This document shows, in pieces, positions 37,658 to 43,464 of a stretch of 43,464 nt of DNA (the first letter of the stretch is position 1; every line of letters starts with the position of its first letter). A program made the position numbers and the translations under genes. The notes below the pieces were generated by a model. It did not search any database and was not told the origin of the DNA. It worked only from the letters and a program-made list of their open reading frames with translations. The stretch is from Candidatus Kaiserbacteria bacterium (lineage in GTDB: Bacteria; Patescibacteriota; Minisyncoccia; Phycocordibacterales; Phycocordibacteraceae): contig JAPLWI010000010.1 in assembly GCA_026396675.1 (NCBI GenBank), positions 1 to 43,464 on the forward strand. Reading direction: 5' to 3'.

Positions 37658-40600
37658 TTACTCTCCGAGCGCGGTGCGAACTTTGTCTATAATCGCTTGA
37701 TCAACACCGAAGGATTGGAGAACGGTGATAATAGAATTTACCTGCGAGGTCGTGAGGTTTGATTTTGAGGAGGTTTCCGGAGTCGTCGCAATGATTCCTT
37801 TGTTGAGTTCAGCGCGGGTCAAAGAGCCGACGGTGCCGGTCTGGACGATATGGTGCGCCTTTTGGAAGGCGATGACTGCGGCCCTGGTTTGTGCGCCGAA
37901 ATTGCCTGTGGCGCCTGCCGATATTGCGTACCCCGAATCAATAAGTAATTGTTGGAGTGCCGTCACATCGCTGTTTTTCGAGCCGACACTGAGATTCTTC
38001 GTGAAGTTGTATGTTGCCGCACCGAGTACTTGGCCCTGATTAAGAGTTGGTGAACCCGTGGTCGTTACCGTCCTAGGAATACAAGATGTCGTGGCAGTAT
38101 TCCAGACAAAACCGTCACCGCATCCGCCCCCGCCTCCGCCAGTAGAATTAGTCGTCTGTGTATAAGTCGCGAAAGTTGTGAAGTGTTTGGTCCAAATTAC
38201 GAGGTCCGAACCGTTTGCGGCATCGATTTTACACTCGCTGTCTGCGTCGAGAGCATCACCAGCTACTTGAGTGTCCGCGCTACAGGTGTTGGTGATTTCA
38301 GTAAATGCTGTACCAGTTCTAACATAACCAGCTCTCTTGCCGGCTTGCCCGACGAGCAAAATTCTCACCGCTTTACTGAACGATAATTTTTCTCCAGAAA
38401 AACCAACTTCAATCGCGGTGCTGAATGTTTTTGTTTGTCCTGAAGTTACCGGCAAGTCCACTGTTGTAACTGTCGGAGCAGCTATAACGCCGTTCCAGGT
38501 CGTACTAGCGGAAGTCACGATTGTTGAAGCAGGAATTTCTACATCGGTGTTGTTCGCATTCGCCGATGTGATAGTGATCGCCGGCAAGGTTCCTGTTCCT
38601 CCGGTAATGAATGCGCTCACATCAATCGTCGGATTGGTCGTGCCACTGCTGATGGTGACATCCACTGCTTGCGTTGGATTTGTGATAACGACTTCTGGGG
38701 TAGTTGAATCAATCGTCGCGTCGCCACTCGCGTCTGGTGCCTTTTGAGTTTCTTCTAGAACAGTCACTTTCACTGCATATGCCTGTGTCGTTGAGTTCGC
38801 GACTGTAACTGTGTAGGTACTTGTCGCGGTGAAATCCTTGGTCGATCCGGAAGTTGGGCTTATTGATGCTCCGGTAATCGAGATGGTCGGAACGAGTGTC
38901 GTCACATCCGTCCCGTGAGGAACATTCACTGCGATTGTGTGAGCCGTTTCGTTAATGACGCCACTCGCCGCAGGCGTTGCAAAACTGAAAGCGGTGATTG
39001 CTTTAATATTGCTTAAAGTCGTCTTTGCTTCATCAATATAATACGGCTTAAAGGTAACACCGCTGGTAATTTTTGCCGCTACTGTTGCTAATACCGAACT
39101 GCCCCACCAGTTGTTGGCGGCGTTTGCGGATCCTGCATAGACACTAAGATCGCTGTTACAAACTCCGTATTTTGGACTAGTACATGCTGTACCTGCGGAA
39201 TCGTTGCCAGTAATTTTATTATCCTGCAACACGAATGTCGCTCCAGTTGCACCTACTTCAACGCCAAAGTCGTTGCTGAGAACACGGTTATTGTTAAACT
39301 CAGCGGTCTGCACATTGGCGGACACGCCGCCTGAGTGATTATCGTGAATGTAATTATTGTTGATTTTTACACCAGTGGCACCGCCATCTATAACAATGCC
39401 AGCATAGCCATTCACATCGTAAATTTCGTTGCCATCAATATTGGCGTTTGTCGCGGCAGTGTTAATTTGAATGCCCCTCTCACTCACATCGTAAATCGTG
39501 TTTCCATGAATGCTGAGACTTGTACCGCCGGCCTGCGCCAAGACACCGTTATTACCAGTCCCAATGCCGTGTATCGTGTTAAGACCTACATCTGCTGTAC
39601 CGGAAAAATTGCCGAGATTAATTCCAGCATAAGTTGAACCGTCAATAGTGTTTCCGGTAATTGTAAGATCGTGAGGTCCAAAGAACTCCATCGGACGAAC
39701 AGTGTTAGTTAGTGTGTTGTCGGTAATTGTAAGGTTGCCATTGTTATAAGCCGTAATACCTCCAAATGTCTGATTGGAAATCGTGTTGTTCGCTATGGTG
39801 GTAAGCCCAGTAATGCCCGGAGGCCCATCAAATTGTATAGCGCGTTGTCCGCCGGCGATGGTGTTGTACTTTATTGTGTTGCTGCCCGTTCCTACATCGG
39901 ATTGCATGTAGATTGCATAAAGAAGTCCAGTACCGCTCGTCGCCATGGTGATAGTATTTCCATCTGCCGATGTATTTCCACCGATGGTATTGAGATTAGA
40001 ACCATTGCTAAGACCGATTCCGGTTACATCGGCGCCGTTGGTGGGGCCGTTAATCGTGTTGCCCGATACTGTGTTACTGTCCGCGTCGGACAATTGAATA
40101 GCTCGGTCAACATTGTGTGTCAATGTGTTATTGGCGATCGTCGTATTATTAGCAACATCTAGCTCAATTCCGATGAAGTTGTCATGGATTTGATTGGCGT
40201 CGCCCGAACCACTGCCGCCGATAATTACATTGTTGGAGTTAGAAATCAGAATTCCATAACCGGTTGGCGAAGTTCGTGTGTTGCCGGAAATATCGTTCCC
40301 TTTTATCGTTTCAATTCCGCCGCCGAATGCCAAGATTCCGTAGCCCGCGTTGGAACCTGTCAGTACATTGTCATGAATTGTCACATTTGGATCAGCCGCC
40401 GATCCATTGTCTCCGTCAGCATCTATTCCAAACGAGGTGTAGTTGCTGATGGCGTTATCATCAACAGTGAGTGTGGAATTGCCTTCCACCATAATCCCAG
40501 AGTTGTCCGTAGCCGAGCCAAAATTCTGTATGGTACTTGAGAATAAACCAGCAGTCGTACCGCCAGCATCGAGAACATCCCCAAAGAAAACGCCGTCAAA

Positions 40601-42232
40601 TCTAGTTGTGCCACTCGTTTTGTTTTTCCCGTTGGCGTCAATCGTAAAGCCCTGGATGCGAACATCAATCGTTGAACTAAGCGCGTAGGCCGCAACGACA
40701 TAGTCGTTGGTTTCAGCTCCTCTGTTCGTTGAGCGTGCCACACTGCCAGTTCTTATGGCCGGAGCAAGAATTGTTGTAGTTGTTTCGCCAGCGCCAATAA
40801 GATCCAAGGACTTGGTAATTGTTATCTGTTCTGTATATGTCCCAGCTGAAACATTAATGGTGTCGCCGGAATTCGCAGCATTAATAGCCGCTTGAATGGT
40901 ACCGTCGTCATTTGGTCTCAATGCATTAACATAGACGGTATCCGCACTCGGAGCTACTTGTCCACTGATGGTAATGTCTTTTGTGCCAAAGATTGTCGAA
41001 CCGTCATTCGCTAAAGCTTTCACCGTAACGGTCCCATTTGCAACCGCAGTCAGCAAACCGCTTCCATTGATGGTTCCGAAATCAGTTCCTGAAGTAATGG
41101 ACCATGTGACTGTTTTGTCGGTTGCCTCTGCTGGAAGAACCGTTGCACTCATCTGAAGTGTCCCGCCATTTGTAGAAATGGTGGTGGCGTCGCCTGCGCT
41201 CGTGACAGTAATTCCAGAAACTTTAGTTGGCAAATCGAATTGTGTGAAGTGAGAAGCAGAAAAAGATAGTTGCCCACTATTCGACCCGCCAGCTGAATAC
41301 GCGATGGAGTTCACAATTCCAGAGCCATCGATCACGGTGCCTCCGTCATTTTTTACAATTATGCTCGGTTGGCTCGTAAAGCCGAGTGCATCCAATCCAT
41401 ACATATAGATTTTTGCTCCTGTTGCATTCATATCTGCAGCAGTCGTAGAGTCAAACTTTATATGCCCAGCTGACATCTCCATCGCTGTACCGAGTGACTG
41501 CAAAACAGCGACTGTACTCGTGCTTGTCAGGTTTAATTCTTTTTCAAATACGATTTTTCCTCTTCCGGTCTTTTCGAAGTAAAGGGCTCCTGCACCTTCG
41601 GTGGCTGGTGTTGCTGAAGGATTAGCGAGTTCTCCCATATTTGTCTCTACTTCTGCATCATGCAAGTTAGAATCAATTGTACTTAACAATGGCGCTTTAT
41701 CTTGTTGCCCGGCATCATTGAACCAGCCCTTAGTCGGCGTTCCGATGGTCCAAGACGAAGGAACGGATCTGTAGGCGGATTCGCTAGTGGAACTAGGGGC
41801 GCCAGTTACATGTTCCCCACCGCCAAAACTTATCGAGCCATAACTCACGGCGTGAATCTGAACGCCGCTGGCATCATAAAGAGTCATCATGTCGCCTTCT
41901 TGATTGAAACCGCCTGTGGTCGGCACTATAACGACAAGACCGTACGCAGGAATAGTCACCGCGCCAATAGTTGTCGTAGCCGTTCCGCCTATATGAGCCA
42001 TTGTTGCGGTCTGTCCTCCAAAAGTTAAATCGGTGAGTTTCCATCCGGACAGAGAAATATCAGCACCGGTTGTGTTCTGAAGTTCAATCCAATCAGAACT
42101 TGAAATTCCATCGGAGCTAAACTCATTGATAATCACATCGCCAGGTGATGCGGCAAACACGCTCGGAGCAGCGGCACCGAACGCGAGAATTGAAATCAGA
42201 ACGGGCAGAGAAATACGCAGTGCATTTTTCAT
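37658..42232 (-). CDS. Giant surface protein: lamin-tail, Ig-like, beta-helix, peptidoglycan-binding
   Basis: 1,524 residues from ATG 42232; an earlier ATG at 42259 adds nine. Signal peptide, lamin-tail domain (about 28-150: GDVIINEFSSDG, DWIELQN), Ig-like BIG2 domain (about 333-424: GITVTSAGDATT, ATDKTVTWSI), a long right-handed beta-helix (about 429-1034: repeated NTI/GNTI turns), a further Ig-like domain (about 1076-1150), and a C-terminal peptidoglycan-binding domain (about 1412-1477: DVTALQQLLIDSGY, TRAAVIAFQKAH) preceded by QGQVLGAAT. It is probably wall-attached and may bind or process polysaccharide. Confidence 0.92.
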   Translation of the reverse strand: MKNALRISLPVLISILAFGAAAPSVFAASPGDVIINEFSSDGISSSDWIELQNTTGADISLSGWKLTDLTFGGQTATMAHIGGTATTTIGAVTIPAYGLVVIVPTTGGFNQEGDMMTLYDASGVQIHAVSYGSISFGGGEHVTGAPSSTSESAYRSVPSSWTIGTPTKGWFNDAGQQDKAPLLSTIDSNLHDAEVETNMGELANPSATPATEGAGALYFEKTGRGKIVFEKELNLTSTSTVAVLQSLGTAMEMSAGHIKFDSTTAADMNATGAKIYMYGLDALGFTSQPSIIVKNDGGTVIDGSGIVNSIAYSAGGSNSGQLSFSASHFTQFDLPTKVSGITVTSAGDATTISTNGGTLQMSATVLPAEATDKTVTWSITSGTDFGTINGSGLLTAVANGTVTVKALANDGSTIFGTKDITISGQVAPSADTVYVNALRPNDDGTIQAAINAANSGDTINVSAGTYTEQITITKSLDLIGAGETTTTILAPAIRTGSVARSTNRGAETNDYVVAAYALSSTIDVRIQGFTIDANGKNKTSGTTRFDGVFFGDVLDAGGTTAGLFSSTIQNFGSATDNSGIMVEGNSTLTVDDNAISNYTSFGIDADGDNGSAADPNVTIHDNVLTGSNAGYGILAFGGGIETIKGNDISGNTRTSPTGYGILISNSNNVIIGGSGSGDANQIHDNFIGIELDVANNTTIANNTLTHNVDRAIQLSDADSNTVSGNTINGPTNGADVTGIGLSNGSNLNTIGGNTSADGNTITMATSGTGLLYAIYMQSDVGTGSNTIKYNTIAGGQRAIQFDGPPGITGLTTIANNTISNQTFGGITAYNNGNLTITDNTLTNTVRPMEFFGPHDLTITGNTIDGSTYAGINLGNFSGTADVGLNTIHGIGTGNNGVLAQAGGTSLSIHGNTIYDVSERGIQINTAATNANIDGNEIYDVNGYAGIVIDGGATGVKINNNYIHDNHSGGVSANVQTAEFNNNRVLSNDFGVEVGATGATFVLQDNKITGNDSAGTACTSPKYGVCNSDLSVYAGSANAANNWWGSSVLATVAAKITSGVTFKPYYIDEAKTTLSNIKAITAFSFATPAASGVINETAHTIAVNVPHGTDVTTLVPTISITGASISPTSGSTKDFTATSTYTVTVANSTTQAYAVKVTVLEETQKAPDASGDATIDSTTPEVVITNPTQAVDVTISSGTTNPTIDVSAFITGGTGTLPAITITSANANNTDVEIPASTIVTSASTTWNGVIAAPTVTTVDLPVTSGQTKTFSTAIEVGFSGEKLSFSKAVRILLVGQAGKRAGYVRTGTAFTEITNTCSADTQVAGDALDADSECKIDAANGSDLVIWTKHFTTFATYTQTTNSTGGGGGGCGDGFVWNTATTSCIPRTVTTTGSPTLNQGQVLGAATYNFTKNLSVGSKNSDVTALQQLLIDSGYAISAGATGNFGAQTRAAVIAFQKAHHIVQTGTVGSLTRAELNKGIIATTPETSSKSNLTTSQVNSIITVLQSFGVDQAIIDKVRTALGE

Positions 42233-42333
42233 GTTTATAATTATTTTTATAAAAACCAAATAAACCTCCGGCGCCCCGCCGATGGATAGTAGAATTGTCT
42301 ACCTGTCTATCCCATTGTCAACTCTCTTGTGCG

Positions 42334-42362
42334 GTATAATAAATGTGAGGTAATTATCACCC
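42334..42362 (+). promoter_or_regulatory. -10 box and small inverted repeat before 42364 gene
   Basis: TATAAT near 42334-42339, then GGTAATTATCACC, a near palindrome just before the ATG. It could be an operator. A TTGTCA lies only 14 nt upstream of the -10. Confidence 0.4.
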
Positions 42363-42363
42363 T

Positions 42364-43113
42364 ATGCGCATCTTTTTTATCGCCTTTTCTGTCTTGTTTC
42401 TCTTCCCTATTGCCACGCATGCGGCAGATGCGTCAACGACAGATTCGACAAGCTCACTGCAGGCACCCGCCGCCGGCTTCGCCACTGCGCCGCTCTGGAT
42501 TTCAAAAGCGTCGCCTATTGATGGCGACGCGCTGAAACTATTCGCGGTGGTAAACAACGCTTCTTCGGCGACGGTGAGCGACACGGTGTCATTCCTCGTT
42601 GACGGAACAGCAGTCGGCTCGGCGAAAGTGTCTCTTGATGCCGGCGCGGCGCAGATTGTCTCTACCGCGTGGACTGCGGTGGCTGGTACGCATTCGTTGA
42701 CGGCTACTTTTTTTGGAACTGCCGCGGGGCCATTCTCGATAATGGTTGCTGAGGCGCCGCCGAAGCCAGTGGTGCTTCAATATCTCGACACCGCGATGAA
42801 CACAGGCAGTTCGGCACTTTCCGGAGCGCTCGCCGCCGTTGATAGCGCGCGGCAAAGTGGCGCGGATTATTTTGCAAAACAAATAGGCCTTGGTACAACA
42901 AGCCCCGCGCAACAAGGCCAAGTACTCGGAGCGGCAACCGAAAACCTCGCGAAAGCAGGCGCGGCTGCTGTAACCGCAGCAACATCTCACGGCTCTTTAT
43001 TTGATCGTCTGGCTTATTTCTTTTTCCAAAATCCAATCATTTTTTATCCAGCACTTATCATCCTCGTGTTCGTTGTATTGTGGATTCTATCTTGCGTCTT
43101 TTCTCGAAAATAA
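42364..43113 (+). CDS. Surface protein with Ig-like domain and C-terminal anchor
   Basis: 249 residues. Signal peptide (IFFIAFSVLFLFPIATHAA), an Ig-like/CARDB-type domain (KLFAVVNNASSATVSDTVSFLVDG...), an Ala-rich helical stalk with QGQVLGAAT, and a C-terminal membrane helix (FYPALIILVFVVLWILSCVF) with a basic end. The motif DNA matches the giant protein's at 24 of 27 bases. Function unknown. It is divergent from the giant gene. Confidence 0.8.
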   Translation: MRIFFIAFSVLFLFPIATHAADASTTDSTSSLQAPAAGFATAPLWISKASPIDGDALKLFAVVNNASSATVSDTVSFLVDGTAVGSAKVSLDAGAAQIVSTAWTAVAGTHSLTATFFGTAAGPFSIMVAEAPPKPVVLQYLDTAMNTGSSALSGALAAVDSARQSGADYFAKQIGLGTTSPAQQGQVLGAATENLAKAGAAAVTAATSHGSLFDRLAYFFFQNPIIFYPALIILVFVVLWILSCVFSRK

Positions 43114-43115
43114 TT

Positions 43116-43194
43116 CCGTAAGGTGTTTCCTTACGGCTCTGCGTAAGGTGACACCTTACGGATTTCCCCTCGCCGCGAGGTGTCACCTTACGGG
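43116..43194. repeat. Cluster of three GGTGTCACCTTACG palindromes
   Basis: Tandem units: CCGTAAGG-TGTTT-CCTTACGG (43116-43136); CGTAAGGTG-A-CACCTTACG (43142-43160); and CCTCG-CCG-CGAGG plus TGTCACCTTACGG (43168-43194). They lie just past the stop of the preceding gene. Same family as the copy inside the ZIP gene. This is a composite REP-type cluster and may also end transcription. Confidence 0.83.
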
Positions 43195-43236
43195 TTTACC
43201 TTCTGCTCCGGTTTAAATATTTTCTTCATATCTTGG

Positions 43237-43464
43237 CTAGGCACGATGCAGGCGATTCCAGATAATCGCCATGAAATAGCCGAGGATGGCACCGATAATC
43301 GATGTAACGACGATGAGCGTCACGGCCGCCGTAGCATCAAACGGCTTCACAACGAATGACAAGTTGAACATGTGCGCCCAAAAGATGAAGTCCATCAGTA
43401 TTTGTGCCCATCCGAACGCGACAAAAATGGACCAGACAAGATGTAAACCGCCGAGCAAAACTGC
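43237..43464 (-). CDS. Small membrane protein, 5' end outside the window
   Basis: The frame is open to the window edge (the first residues seen are AVLLGGLHLVWS), and a TTG at 43458 is only a nominal start. At least 75 residues with two hydrophobic segments (LVWSIFVAFGWAQILMDFIF; AAVTLIVVTSIIGAILGYFMAIIW). Function unknown. Confidence 0.65.
   Translation of the reverse strand, partial: AVLLGGLHLVWSIFVAFGWAQILMDFIFWAHMFNLSFVVKPFDATAAVTLIVVTSIIGAILGYFMAIIWNRLHRA

Noticed and set aside
3662-42339. A special promoter class with a 14-nt spacer (3662, 16513 and 42334 regions)
   Set aside because: Only three cases with imperfect -35 boxes; chance TTG hexamers near good -10 boxes are as likely.
43116-43194. 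CRISPR-like array
   Set aside because: Units are palindromes of unequal length with very short, irregular gaps and no cas genes nearby.

Overview
The window looks like a chromosome segment of a Candidate Phyla Radiation bacterium (Patescibacteria, most likely Parcubacteria). This is inferred from gene content; no 16S gene is present. The signs are a VirB4/TraD-like ATPase beside a large unknown membrane protein, a membrane-anchored sortase, many single-pass exported proteins with Ser/Thr- and Pro-rich linkers, a DUF5663-like protein, a PIF1-type helicase with a separate C-terminal helix-turn-helix, a ClpB-like chaperone, and compact gene packing. TGA is used as a stop (glyA, for example), so the UGA=Gly code of Gracilibacteria/SR1 does not apply.

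Layout. 1-2.6 kb: four tRNAs (Ala-CGC, Val-CAC, Pro-CGG, Ala-TGC) around a glyA-folD one-carbon operon. 2.6-5.5 kb: ddl, a small CxxxxGHxGxH protein, and a tgt gene carrying four in-frame palindromic insertions. 5.5-13.7 kb: cell-surface block (CARDB protein, Gly-tract Ig-like protein, secreted Cys-rich protein, sortase, lipoprotein, FKBP, DUF5663-like). 11.8-16.5 kb: coiled-coil/Pro-rich membrane protein and the secretion-type ATPase. 16.6-20.7 kb: DedA, ZIP transporter, DsbA-like thioredoxin, a beta-barrel-like secreted protein, an unknown exported protein, and rpmG (L33). 20.7-24.1 kb: ClpB-like chaperone behind a trypsin-fold pseudoprotease. 24.2-28.1 kb: cysteine desulfurase-like, PAP2-C membrane enzyme, CspA, cupin, transglutaminase-like, 3D-domain protein. 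28.3-33.3 kb: a tight four-gene operon of GH130-like glycoside phosphorylases and a phosphomannomutase-like HAD protein, probably a mannoside-to-mannose-phosphate route. 33.3-36.3 kb: small ORFan, a RAYT (REP-associated tyrosine transposase) and a frameshifted PIF1 helicase. 36.3-43.5 kb: membrane protein, CAP-domain protein, a 1,524-residue surface protein ending in a peptidoglycan-binding domain, another surface protein, and a partial membrane protein.

Three patterns cut across the genes. (1) Short palindromes of several families are scattered through the window, and many lie inside coding genes as translated, in-frame insertions (tgt x4, ATPase x4, cysteine desulfurase x2, ZIP, DsbA-like, GH130 x2, 3D protein). 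One palindrome coincides with a frameshift in the PIF1 helicase. The TTCGTAA-core family resembles the repeats around and inside the RAYT gene. (2) Initiation signals are split. Many core genes have a -10 box 6-9 nt before the start codon and no Shine-Dalgarno (apparently leaderless), whereas five orphan genes have strong GGAGG sites, and most of these have their own promoter and terminator. (3) Four exported or membrane proteins share a VLGxxT motif next to their membrane or wall anchor.
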